Below are positions 1-8,883 of a stretch of 64,000 nt of DNA, piece after piece (the first letter of the stretch is position 1; every line of letters begins with the position of its first letter). The translations under genes and the position numbers were made by a program. The DNA is taken from positions 1-64,000 of the forward strand of contig JAISRZ010000069.1 of the NCBI GenBank assembly GCA_031273455.1, given 5' to 3'. Under the pieces are notes generated by a model, which was not told where the DNA came from, did not search any database, and worked only from the letters and a program-made list of their open reading frames with translations. The DNA comes from Deltaproteobacteria bacterium. GTDB lineage: Bacteria > Desulfobacterota > Desulfarculia > Adiutricales > Adiutricaceae.

Positions 1-780
1 AATATTTCATCACGTCAGAGCGAGACATGCCTTTATTCAAACTATCTATCGCTAATTGATTTAAAATCTCCAGCTTCCCCTCCAGCTTCCCCTCCAGCTT
101 CCCCTCCAGCTTCCCCTCCAGCTTCCCCTCCAGCTTCCCCGCTTCAACCGCTTGAGAAATATGTTCTTCCAGCCAACTACCCATATTCGTCTCCTCATTT
201 ATACGTTTAATCATCGCTGGCGTCAATTCTTTATAACATAAATGGTCTAATAATAGCCGAAAATCGTCAGCTAATGAGCGATCGCTTAAGTCTGGATTAC
301 TACTAAGATTTATGTGTTTTTTAGGAATTGAACATCAGAAGAATTTTTAATCACATAAGCCAGGTTTAAAAGATCTACTAGAGTAGCTTTCTCACCATAT
401 TTAAGTTTATTAGACAATAATTCAATCAATTGATCCTTGTCGGTATGACTCAAATAGATAAAATAAGTCTTAAAAGAACAACAACAAAAATTAATTTCAC
501 TAATTAGAGGATTTTTGACATCAGGGCCAAATATAACAACTAGTTTAATTAATACAATAACATCAAAACTTGTATAATAAACTAAAAATACGTTATTAAC
601 ATGCGAAATATGCTTTAAAATATTTCAACAACATAATCATCTTCATATTAGGTAATAAGACGGTTTGTCGCCAGAGGATTAAACCCTTGGATTAAACCCT
701 TGCGGAATCTTTTGACCAGGTGGTAATTTAAATTTAATTAAAGAAACCAACTGTACAGTAGAACTATCATTTAACAAGCT
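1..780 (-). pseudogene. Degraded copy 1 of the Rpn-like gene
   Basis: Similar to 1686..2735 but with no long ORF in the six-frame track. Confidence 0.6.
71..140 (-). repeat. 12-bp tandem repeat (cagcttcccctc, about 5.8 copies) coding for EGKL repeats on the minus strand
   Basis: Direct reading of the sequence; in-frame multiple of 3 in copy 1 of the array. Confidence 0.95.
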
Positions 781-842
781 CAAAATTGGCTATATTTGGT
801 TAAAAAAAGAGCGTTACCCTAAAAACGCGAAAAAAGCCTTAA

Positions 843-1585
843 TTAGTTAGTCGTATCGGACGGCTTTTCAGATCTCATAGACTCTTCCACGTTCCGAAGC
901 CAGGTATCGGATACGCCAAAATATTTCATCACGTCAGAGCGAGACAGGCCTCTATTCAAACTATCTATCGCTAATTGAGTTAAAGCCGCCTCAACCGCTT
1001 GAGAAGTATGTTCTTCCAGCCAACTTCCCATATTCATCGCCTCTTTTATACGTTTAATCATCGCTGGCGTAAATTCTTTAAAATATAAATGGCTTAATAA
1101 TATCTGAAAATCGTCAGCTAATGAGCGATCGCTTAAGTCTGGATTACTACTAAGATTTATGTGTTTTTTAGGAATTGAACATCAGAAGAATTTTTAATCA
1201 CATAAGACAGATTTAAAAGATCTAGCCGAGTAGCTTTCTCAGCAGAATTTAGTTTATTAGACAATAATTCAATCAATTGATCCTTGTCTGTATGACTCAA
1301 AAAGATAAAATAAGTCTTAACAGAACAACAACCAAAATTAATTTCACTAATTATAGGCTTTTTAACATCAGGCCCCAATATAACAACTAGTTTAACTAAT
1401 ACAACATCATTAAAACTTGTATAATAAGTTGAAACTACACTATTAACATACGAAAAATGCTTTAAAAACGTATTAATATTATACTCATCTTCATATTCGG
1501 TAATAAGAAGATTTATCGCCAGAGGATTAAACCCTTGCGGAAGCTTTTGACCCTTTGGTAATTTAAATTTAATTAAAGAATCCAA
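843..1585 (-). pseudogene. Degraded copy 2 of the Rpn-like gene, split into ORFs 843..1061 and 1157..1585
   Basis: Both ORFs are near-identical to the C-terminal and central parts of 1686..2735. Confidence 0.75.
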
Positions 1586-1685
1586 CGTACAGTAGAGCTA
1601 TCCTTTAACAAGCTCAAAATTGGCCATATTTGGCCATATTTGGCCAAAAAAGAGCGTTACCCTAAAAACACGAAAAAAACGTTAA

Positions 1686-2735
1686 TTAGTTAGTCGTGTC
1701 GGACGGCTTTTCAGACTTCGTTTCAGACCTCATGGACTCTTCCACGTTCCGAAGCCAGGTAGCGGATACGCCAAAGTATTTCATCACGTCAGAGCGCGAC
1801 ATTCCTCTATTCAAACTATCTATCGCTAATTGAGTTAAAGCTTCCTGCTTCGCCTCTAGCTTCGCCGCCCGCTTCCCCTCCTCAAACGCTTGAGAAGTTT
1901 GTTCTTCCAGCCAACTACCCATATTCGTCTCCTCTTTTATACGTTTAATAATCTCTGGCGTCAATTCTTTATAATATAAATGGCTTAATAATATCTGATA
2001 ATCGCCAGCTAATGAGCGATCGCTTAAGTCTGGATTACTACCAAGTTTTATGCATTCTATTAGGAATTGAACATCAGAAATATTATTTTTAATCACATAA
2101 GCCAGGTTTAAAAGATCAAACCGAGTAGCTTTCTCACCAGATTGTAGTTTATTAGACAATAATTCAATCAATTGATCCTTGTCGGTATGACTCAAAAGGA
2201 TGAAATAAGTCTTAAAAGAGCAACAGCCAAGATTAATTTCATTAATTGGAGGCTTTTTGACATCAGGCCCCAATATAACAACCAGTTTAATATTTAAAAT
2301 AACATCAAAACTTGTACAATAAGTTGCCGCTACGTTATTGACATACGAAAAATGTTTTAAAAACGTATTAATATCATAATCATCTTCATATTCGGTAATA
2401 AGAAGGTTTATCGCCAGAGGATCAAACCCTGGCGGAGGCTCTTTACCTGGCGGTAACTCTAATTTAATCAAAGAATCCAACCGTACAGTAAGTCTAGGCT
2501 TTTTAATTTTCTCAGTCGGCTCATTTCTTATTACGCATTCCGCAAAAGCATCTAAAGGGGGTAAGCCTAGTATTATAGGACTTTGACCTTCAATATTTGA
2601 TAAAAGAAGATTTTTAGCGGTAAAATCATTATATTGATAAGCTCTATCCAATGATTTGCTATCTATGATTTTTATACCACTGTTGTCAGATTTTTCCATA
2701 AAGATGAAACCACTAATTCCCCTGTCGCGCGTCAA
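1686..2735 (-). CDS. Rpn/PDDEXK-family transposase-like protein
   Basis: 349-aa ORF with an EGKRAAKLEAKQEALTQLAIDSLNRGMS-type C-terminus typical of Rpn-like proteins; catalytic motif not clearly recognised. Confidence 0.55.
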   Translation of the reverse strand: MTRDRGISGFIFMEKSDNSGIKIIDSKSLDRAYQYNDFTAKNLLLSNIEGQSPIILGLPPLDAFAECVIRNEPTEKIKKPRLTVRLDSLIKLELPPGKEPPPGFDPLAINLLITEYEDDYDINTFLKHFSYVNNVAATYCTSFDVILNIKLVVILGPDVKKPPINEINLGCCSFKTYFILLSHTDKDQLIELLSNKLQSGEKATRFDLLNLAYVIKNNISDVQFLIECIKLGSNPDLSDRSLAGDYQILLSHLYYKELTPEIIKRIKEETNMGSWLEEQTSQAFEEGKRAAKLEAKQEALTQLAIDSLNRGMSRSDVMKYFGVSATWLRNVEESMRSETKSEKPSDTTN

Positions 2736-2972
2736 GTGAAACCCAAAGACAGCCTGAACTAAAAGCTAAAATTATTTTAAGATATTAACCTTCCCAAAGC
2801 AAGATCTAAAAAAAATAGCGCCTTTTTTAAGCGCGGATGGCTAAAAGTCCCTCCATACTCACTGCCTAAGGGCCACTTTCCTAAGACCCACTCACAGCCC
2901 ACTTCCCGCTAACTGAGGTCAGTCTGGCCATTAAATTTCCATAAGGTCCACCCACCTGAATAGTGACGGATT

Positions 2973-3836
2973 TTAGGTGAAAAGGTTAAGATACCAAGTG
3001 AGGATACTTTGGCCGAAAAAATACCAAATTATCGCCGCTAGCGAGAGAAAGGGCCCAAAAGGGATGGGTTGATTGGCAATTTTCTCCCGGGACATCCGAC
3101 CGGTCACGACCAAAAAACCCACGGTCAGTAAACCCATGGCCGTGGACAGAAACAAGACGGGAAAGATGGCTAACCAACCTAAGTAAATCCCAATCAAACC
3201 CAATAAAGGCGGATCCCCATCGCCTAAGCCAGCCCGACCGCGCCAAGCCTTATACAGGGCGGAAATCAGCCACAAGATCCCAAAGCCTAAGACAAACCCG
3301 GCCACGCTCCCGATTAAACCCACCAGTCGCGGGCTTAAACCGCTTTCCACTAAGTAGGCCCAAAGCCCATGACCCATTAAATACGGGACCGGATCGACCA
3401 CCGCCAAGATGACCCCTAAAAGGATGGTCGGAATGACTAAAACATCGGCGATAATGAGGTGCTCTAAGTCAATAAAGAAGATGGCCACTAGGCACAAAAG
3501 GAAATAGAGGGTGATAAAGAACCTAATCGATACCCCTTCCGTCTGAAAGGCCAAAGCCGCCAATAAAGCGGCCAATAACTCCACTAAAGGGTAACGAAAG
3601 GAAATGGGGCTTTGGCAGGACCGACAGCGACCCCTTAAAAGGAGCCAGCTAATGACCGGGATATTGTCGCGCCAGGATATTTGAGCCGCGCAGATGGGGC
3701 AAAAGGAACGCCGAGGTCGGTCTATGGCCAACCCCTCCCGGGGTAGGCGATAAATCACCACGTTTAAAAAGCTACCTAAGGCTAGGCCCGCCGCCGTAAC
3801 CGCGACCATTAAAGCGATATGGGTCAGACTAACCAT
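2973..3836 (-). CDS. pilD: Prepilin peptidase (A24 family)
   Basis: GSFLNVVIYRLP, CPxC...CRSC zinc motifs, multiple TM segments, 'GLGDGD' motif. Confidence 0.92.
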   Translation of the reverse strand: MVSLTHIALMVAVTAAGLALGSFLNVVIYRLPREGLAIDRPRRSFCPICAAQISWRDNIPVISWLLLRGRCRSCQSPISFRYPLVELLAALLAALAFQTEGVSIRFFITLYFLLCLVAIFFIDLEHLIIADVLVIPTILLGVILAVVDPVPYLMGHGLWAYLVESGLSPRLVGLIGSVAGFVLGFGILWLISALYKAWRGRAGLGDGDPPLLGLIGIYLGWLAIFPVLFLSTAMGLLTVGFLVVTGRMSREKIANQPIPFGPFLSLAAIIWYFFGQSILTWYLNLFT

Positions 3837-3885
3837 GGGCCGCGGCCTTAGAGGCCCTTAGCGGGGCTAAAAACAGACCGGGCCA

Positions 3886-4266
3886 TTAGGAGAAAATCTT
3901 CTCCATTTTCTCGTTTAAAGTGTCCGCCGTGAAGGGTTTAACGATGTAATTGGAGACCTTGGCCTTAACGGCCTCAATAATGTTCTCCTGCTGGGCCTCG
4001 GCGGTGACCATGAGAAAGGGAATGTCCTTTAAGTGATCCGATTTCCGGACGTGCCGTAAAAGCTCAATGCCGGTCATGTTGGGCATGTTCCAGTCGCTAA
4101 TGATCAGATCGAACTTATCAATCTCCAAAATAGCGCACGCCTTCACCCCGTCCTCAGCCTCGCTGATGTTATTGATGCCCAGCTGGCGCAGGATGTTTTT
4201 AACGATGCGGCGCATGGTCGCGAAATCATCCACCACCAGAACTTTCATGTTCTTGTTATAGGCCAT
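3886..4266 (-). CDS. cheY: CheY-like stand-alone response regulator
   Basis: MKVLVVDDFATMRRIVKNILRQLG...DLIISDWNMPNMTGIELL...KPF; start MAYNKN preferred over the longer ORF. Confidence 0.9.
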   Translation of the reverse strand: MAYNKNMKVLVVDDFATMRRIVKNILRQLGINNISEAEDGVKACAILEIDKFDLIISDWNMPNMTGIELLRHVRKSDHLKDIPFLMVTAEAQQENIIEAVKAKVSNYIVKPFTADTLNEKMEKIFS

Positions 4267-4501
4267 TTTAATCTCCGGGTTAGTCCCCCTCAAAGCCGTA
4301 TTGACACCAGAAGACGGATGGTTGGCGCCGATCCGCCATATAAGCGAGCCCTTCTCAATTACCAGCTAAAATGTAACTGAGAAGATTTATCTTCACAAAT
4401 ATAACAAATTCCGTCTTCTAGCTCAACATTTACTTGGGCGCCGGGCTATTAAGTCTTCAGCCTAACGTTCAAAAGAAGTCTATATTAGCATGTATTACAA
4501 G

Positions 4502-5041
4502 TTATTTACTAGTGAACAACTTATAATCAACCTCAAACCTTGGGGCCTTGTAAAGGTCCCAGTTCCCGTTGTCAATATCCCGGGCCGAGGGCTCGCAGCC
4601 CACCTTGACCGCGTCCCGGGTCACGGCTTTGACGCTCTCGTCCACCAAGGCCCGGTACTTCTCGTCCAAAGCCCCGCCGCTTTTTAAGGCCACAAAGACC
4701 CGGCTAAAGGTGCGGCCATTCCGGTTTTGGTAGTTCTCCCAGACTTCGTGTAACTGACAGGCTTTGGCGATGGACATCACCTGGTTGTAACCGGCCAAAA
4801 GGCGTAAGGCGGCTTTAAACCTGGCCATGTCCGGGTGATCATCGGGGTCTAGGTCCAGGGTCACTTCCGGCTCCGCCGGGTTTGGCGGGGCTAACGGGGC
4901 CTTGGGGGCGGTCTCGGTCTGGTCGCTTTCCTCCGCCGCCGGAGTTTGGGCGGCTAAAGGCGTAACCGCGGCCAGAGCTATGACCATCGCCAGGGAAACA
5001 ACCATCAAGAAAAGGGGGGCGGGAACGCTCAATCTAAACAT
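4502..5041 (-). CDS. Secreted protein of unknown function
   Basis: Signal peptide MFRLSVPAPLFLMVVSLAMVIALAAVTPLAAQ; start taken at the internal ATG. Confidence 0.65.
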   Translation of the reverse strand: MFRLSVPAPLFLMVVSLAMVIALAAVTPLAAQTPAAEESDQTETAPKAPLAPPNPAEPEVTLDLDPDDHPDMARFKAALRLLAGYNQVMSIAKACQLHEVWENYQNRNGRTFSRVFVALKSGGALDEKYRALVDESVKAVTRDAVKVGCEPSARDIDNGNWDLYKAPRFEVDYKLFTSK

Positions 5042-5138
5042 GTTACGCTCCTTTAAGCCGCAAGGCGAAAAGAGGCCCAAAACCGCGAAAAGCCCGGAAA
5101 GATAAAGGGCGATATTACCAGAGGGCGAGGACTGTCAA

Positions 5139-5196
5139 CCAAAAATCTAAAGCGATACTTTAGCCTTCCAAAAATCTAGAGCGATACTTTAGCCTT
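5139..5196. repeat. Two tandem copies of a 29-bp unit, each containing a CTAAAG-CGATA-CTTTAG hairpin
   Basis: ccaaaaatctaaagcgatactttagcctt / ccaaaaatctagagcgatactttagcctt (one mismatch). Confidence 0.9.
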
Positions 5197-5422
5197 CCGA
5201 GCTTCTTGTTTAGAAAACGCCTAAACTTTAGGTTCATATTTTAACATTTTTACGCCAGTCAGAAAAGACAAAACGCTCGTTCCTAACCCACCCTTAGGCC
5301 CTCCCCTAAAATGGCCATTAAAGGGGTTTAATTGGCCCATACAAGAACCTTAAAAGGCTAGGATAATTTTCCAGATTTTCCGGTTAGCTAGGGCTTAAAG
5401 TTGGTTAAGGCCAAAAATAATC

Positions 5423-5461
5423 TTGACCCCAGCCTAATCCCGGGTATAATGATGTATATAC
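5423..5461 (+). promoter_or_regulatory. Sigma70-type promoter (TTGACC-16-TATAAT) overlapping a candidate MarR operator TGATGTATATAC
   Basis: -35 at 5423-5428, -10 at 5445-5450, operator at 5450-5461 containing the palindrome GTATATAC. Confidence 0.65.
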
Positions 5462-5477
5462 TCGATTCGAGGGAACA

Positions 5478-5954
5478 ATGTCTTCTAAGGTTTCCGCCAA
5501 GGGGGCCAAGCCGACCTCTAAGGCCGCCAACCCCCCGGTCAACTGTCTCTGCTTAAAAACCCGTCGGCTGACCGCCAGTTTGACCCGGTTTTACGACCGG
5601 ACCTTGGCCGCGGCGGGTTTGAGCGTCTGCCAGTACGGGATCGCGCTCATAATTTCCCGGGTGGGCCCCTGTAGCGTTCGGCGGATCGCTGAGGTGGCCG
5701 AGCTGGATCGCTCCACTTTAGCCCGAAACTTAAAACCCCTTTTAACTAAAGGGTTAGTGGAGGATAGTCGGGAAGTGGGCCATAGGGATCGCCGCTTGAC
5801 CTTGTCGAAAGAAGGCCAGAAGAGGCTAACCGAAGCCGGGCTCCTCTGGGATAAGGCCCAAAAGGCGGTCCAGAATCGCCTCGGCGAGGCTGGTTTAGCC
5901 GCCTTGGACCACCTAGCCCAACTAGTCCAATCCTTGGACAATAGCCCCAAATAG
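5478..5954 (+). CDS. MarR-family transcriptional regulator
   Basis: wHTH pattern VRRIAEVAELDRSTLARNLKPLLTKGLVEDSREVGHRDRRLTLSKEG. Confidence 0.9.
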   Translation: MSSKVSAKGAKPTSKAANPPVNCLCLKTRRLTASLTRFYDRTLAAAGLSVCQYGIALIISRVGPCSVRRIAEVAELDRSTLARNLKPLLTKGLVEDSREVGHRDRRLTLSKEGQKRLTEAGLLWDKAQKAVQNRLGEAGLAALDHLAQLVQSLDNSPK

Positions 5955-6009
5955 GCCCCTTTTAGGGGCGGGTTAAGAATCTTAGGCCTAAGGTTTAACG
6001 CGCCATTTT

Positions 6010-6021
6010 TGATGTATATAC
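6010..6021 (+). promoter_or_regulatory. Second copy of the candidate MarR operator TGATGTATATAC
   Basis: Identical 12-mer to 5450-5461, upstream of the oxidoreductase gene. Confidence 0.55.
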
Positions 6022-6095
6022 ACCTTTTAAACCAATTTTTCCCCTAACCAAACCCCTAGCGGCTAGCCCCGAAAAAGCTAGATTAAGGACACCTT

Positions 6096-7166
6096 ATGTC
6101 AGACAAAATCGGTCTTTACGACCCTTGGTCTTTAGGGCCTTTAACCATTAAAAACCGGCTGGTAAGAAGCGCCACCTTTGAGTTCGCGGCCTTAGACGGT
6201 CGCTTAAGCCCGGCCATTCGGGACCTGACCTTAAAACTAGCCGCGGGCGGGAGCGGTTTAATTATCACGGGCATGGCCGGGATCTCCAAGGAGGCCACGA
6301 TCGGGCCCGTCATGGTCGACGCTTCTCACCCGGACTTTAGGTCAGACTTAAGAGACCTAACCACAGCCGCGGCCCAATTCACGGCTCCCATCATGGTCCA
6401 GCTTAATCACTCCGGTTACCGGACCCGGCGCGATGGGGACAATTTTGGCGTATCCGAGCTAGTCGAGCCCGATGGCTATGTCCACCGCGAGGCCACTATT
6501 GAGGATATCCAAAAGGTGGTGACCGATTTCGCCAGCGCGGCTTTACGTTGTCAAGAAGGTGGGGCCGCTGGGGTCCAAATCCACGCGGCCCATGGTTTTT
6601 TAATCGCCACTTTTCTCTCCCCAGCCACTAACCAGCGCTCCGATGGTTACGGCGGCCCCATCGCCAACCGGGCCCGGATCTTATTGGAAACTTACGCGGC
6701 GGTTAGGGCTAAGGTGGGGCCGGATTACCCGGTGGCGGTGAAACTCCACTTTAGCGATGGGCCGGATCCCTCCATCACCCCGGACGAAGTCGTCTGGGTC
6801 AGTCAAGAGTTGGCCCAAAGGGGTCTCAATATGATTGAGGTCTCCTCTGGAGTGGTTAACGAGGCGGGGGCGACCACCTTCGCCCCCTTAATCAAACGGG
6901 GGCAAGAAGGCCCCTTTTTAAGCGGGGCCGCCCTTTTAGCCGAGAAAGTCCAGATCCCGGTGGTTAGCGTCTGCGGTTATCGAACGCCAGACTTTATCGC
7001 CAAAGCCTTAAACGAGACGAAAATCGCCGCGGTCTCCCTTTGCCGGCCCTTAATCCGGGAGCCCGATCTCCCGAACCGGTGGCGGACCGATCGCTCCCCG
7101 GCCAAGTGCGTGTCTTGCGGCAAGTGCTTTAACCCGGATGGCCTGGTCACTTGCCGGGCCCTATAA
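6096..7166 (+). CDS. NADH:flavin oxidoreductase / old yellow enzyme family
   Basis: LGPLTIKNRLVRSAT, AAHGFLIATFLSPATNQRSDGYGG, VSCGKCF. Confidence 0.93.
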   Translation: MSDKIGLYDPWSLGPLTIKNRLVRSATFEFAALDGRLSPAIRDLTLKLAAGGSGLIITGMAGISKEATIGPVMVDASHPDFRSDLRDLTTAAAQFTAPIMVQLNHSGYRTRRDGDNFGVSELVEPDGYVHREATIEDIQKVVTDFASAALRCQEGGAAGVQIHAAHGFLIATFLSPATNQRSDGYGGPIANRARILLETYAAVRAKVGPDYPVAVKLHFSDGPDPSITPDEVVWVSQELAQRGLNMIEVSSGVVNEAGATTFAPLIKRGQEGPFLSGAALLAEKVQIPVVSVCGYRTPDFIAKALNETKIAAVSLCRPLIREPDLPNRWRTDRSPAKCVSCGKCFNPDGLVTCRAL

Positions 7167-7267
7167 CCCCCGCCTTTCGCCCTTAAGCCTAACGGCGTAA
7201 GGGCGAAGCCCAAGCGGCCCTATTTTTAGGGTTGGTTAAAAACCTTATCGTTAGCTGGGCCTTAAAC

Positions 7268-8833
7268 TTAGGTGGATATGGGCCCAGACCCTTCTGGGTT
7301 TGGGGGCTTTGGGGGGTCTTTAGGCTTATGATCTGGTTTGGCCGTGGGCGACCGCGGGGATGGGGCGGTTTTGGTTTCTAAAGGGGGAGCGAAGCCAGGC
7401 GGGCCGAGAACATAGAGCGGTATTTCCGCGGCCGCGGCTTTAAAGACCTCCCTAACCTTATCCTCGTCAATAAAGACCTTAACCCGGCTCTCATCTTTAC
7501 GCTCTAAGTGTTTGGCCAAGGATTGGGCCAGTTGGCTTCTGACCGTCCCCAAGCCCTCTTTGGCCAAACACTTGGCGAGCGAGGTCAAAGGATTTCGCCA
7601 CTTTATCTTAGTGGTGTTATTAGCCCAAATGATTTTGGCCACTAAAGCCAACTTCTCGGGCGGGTAACCTAAGACGTAGCCCAGAAAGGAGGCCCCGCTC
7701 CGACCTTGGGCTTGGCGCTGGGGGTCCACCCAACCATTCTCGTCCCAATGGATCGTTAAATGGTCCGCGACTGGGTAATCCTCGCCGCCTTTGGGCGGAA
7801 ATAAACTGGAAGCGCGCTTTATCCGCCTCTTTCCCGGGGGTTTCAGCGGGGGTTTAGGATGACCATTTAGAGCCTCGCCCTTAACCGCTAGGGTCTCTGG
7901 TGGGTCTTTAAGCGTAGGCTTAATTCCCAACCTCTTTTTCAACCAATACCCTAAAAACGAGTCATAAAAACCATACTTAAGGGATCTAAGTTGCTCCTGC
8001 CGCCCGTTTTCCACCTTCAGCCAACCGCAAAGCCGCTCAAACTTGGCGAGGTTACTCGCGACCTTTTGGAGTAGCTCGTGGGTTTCGGCCTTTAAGGCCA
8101 TTAAGATCTGGCTTAGAAAACAGTCAGCGACCTTTCTCGCGGCCTTAACCAGGCGAGCGGGGCTTAGCCTCTCGGCCCAACTTAAGGGCGGCGGCGGCTT
8201 TAAGTCTTTTAAGGGCCAACCGCCCTTTAAGGTCGTGGCCAGATTGACGTAATTATAATAAGCCAGGCGCCGGGAACAATTGTCGCGAAACGATCTTTCC
8301 GGGTACTTAAACCCCAAAGGCGCGATTTTGGCGAAGTAAGTCTCATAAATGTTAATAAATTTATGGCCTCGCCGAAACAAACCCATATAGCTTAACTGGC
8401 CAGTCTCGTTTAGAGGCAAGATGAGAGCGTGGATATGCGGGGTGACCTCATCCAAGTGGAGAACCGCGCTATAAGCCAATTTTCCAAAGGACTCAATCAG
8501 CCACTCGTAACTAGCCTCCACCCAAGGCTCTAACCTTTCCGCCAGCCACTCCCCGGGGTAAGACTCCCGGCCGGGCCGAAAATACCCCGGGCTGGCCTCC
8601 ATCACCAGACTCAGGGTTAAAACGGCGTTCCGCCGAACGCTCTGGCCACCTAATAACTCCAAGCAACGCGCCGGGCAATCCAAATTCGGCTGGCCAATTA
8701 AGTGGCGGTTAAGGCCAGAGCGCGCGGGATCGGCGTTGGGCGGAAAAACCAACCGGGCGTTATGGTTGTGTCTGTCATTTAAATCAGCCCAACTTTTGAT
8801 CTTAACCTGACTTAAATGAAACAAGTAATCCAT
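7268..8833 (-). CDS. MobV (Pre/Mob) family relaxase
   Basis: HNHNARLVFPPNADPARSGLNRHL and HLDEVTPHIHALILPL motifs. Start proposed at MDYLFHLSQVKIK (8833), preceded by GGGGGAG; the listed ORF extends upstream to 8917. Confidence 0.88.
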   Translation of the reverse strand: MDYLFHLSQVKIKSWADLNDRHNHNARLVFPPNADPARSGLNRHLIGQPNLDCPARCLELLGGQSVRRNAVLTLSLVMEASPGYFRPGRESYPGEWLAERLEPWVEASYEWLIESFGKLAYSAVLHLDEVTPHIHALILPLNETGQLSYMGLFRRGHKFINIYETYFAKIAPLGFKYPERSFRDNCSRRLAYYNYVNLATTLKGGWPLKDLKPPPPLSWAERLSPARLVKAARKVADCFLSQILMALKAETHELLQKVASNLAKFERLCGWLKVENGRQEQLRSLKYGFYDSFLGYWLKKRLGIKPTLKDPPETLAVKGEALNGHPKPPLKPPGKRRIKRASSLFPPKGGEDYPVADHLTIHWDENGWVDPQRQAQGRSGASFLGYVLGYPPEKLALVAKIIWANNTTKIKWRNPLTSLAKCLAKEGLGTVRSQLAQSLAKHLERKDESRVKVFIDEDKVREVFKAAAAEIPLYVLGPPGFAPPLETKTAPSPRSPTAKPDHKPKDPPKPPNPEGSGPIST

Positions 8834-8883
8834 AAAAAAACTCCCCCTTAGGGCTAACGGGCTGATGGTTAATAAACTAATGA

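Larger units (their letters stand above)
1..2735 (-). repeat. Tandem array of three copies of an Rpn/PDDEXK-transposase-like gene (period about 0.84 kb), likely continuing past the left edge
   Basis: The same coding and flanking sequence recurs: 'tttcatcacgtcagagcgagac', 'gctaatgagcgatcgcttaagtctggattactac', 'gagcgttaccctaaaaac..gcgaaaaaa..ttaattagttagtcgt'. Only the third copy (1686..2735) keeps a long ORF. Confidence 0.85.

Noticed and set aside
71-140. Short direct repeats that could suggest a CRISPR or iteron array
   Set aside because: 12-bp units are contiguous and in-frame coding (EGKL) in a decayed Rpn-like gene.
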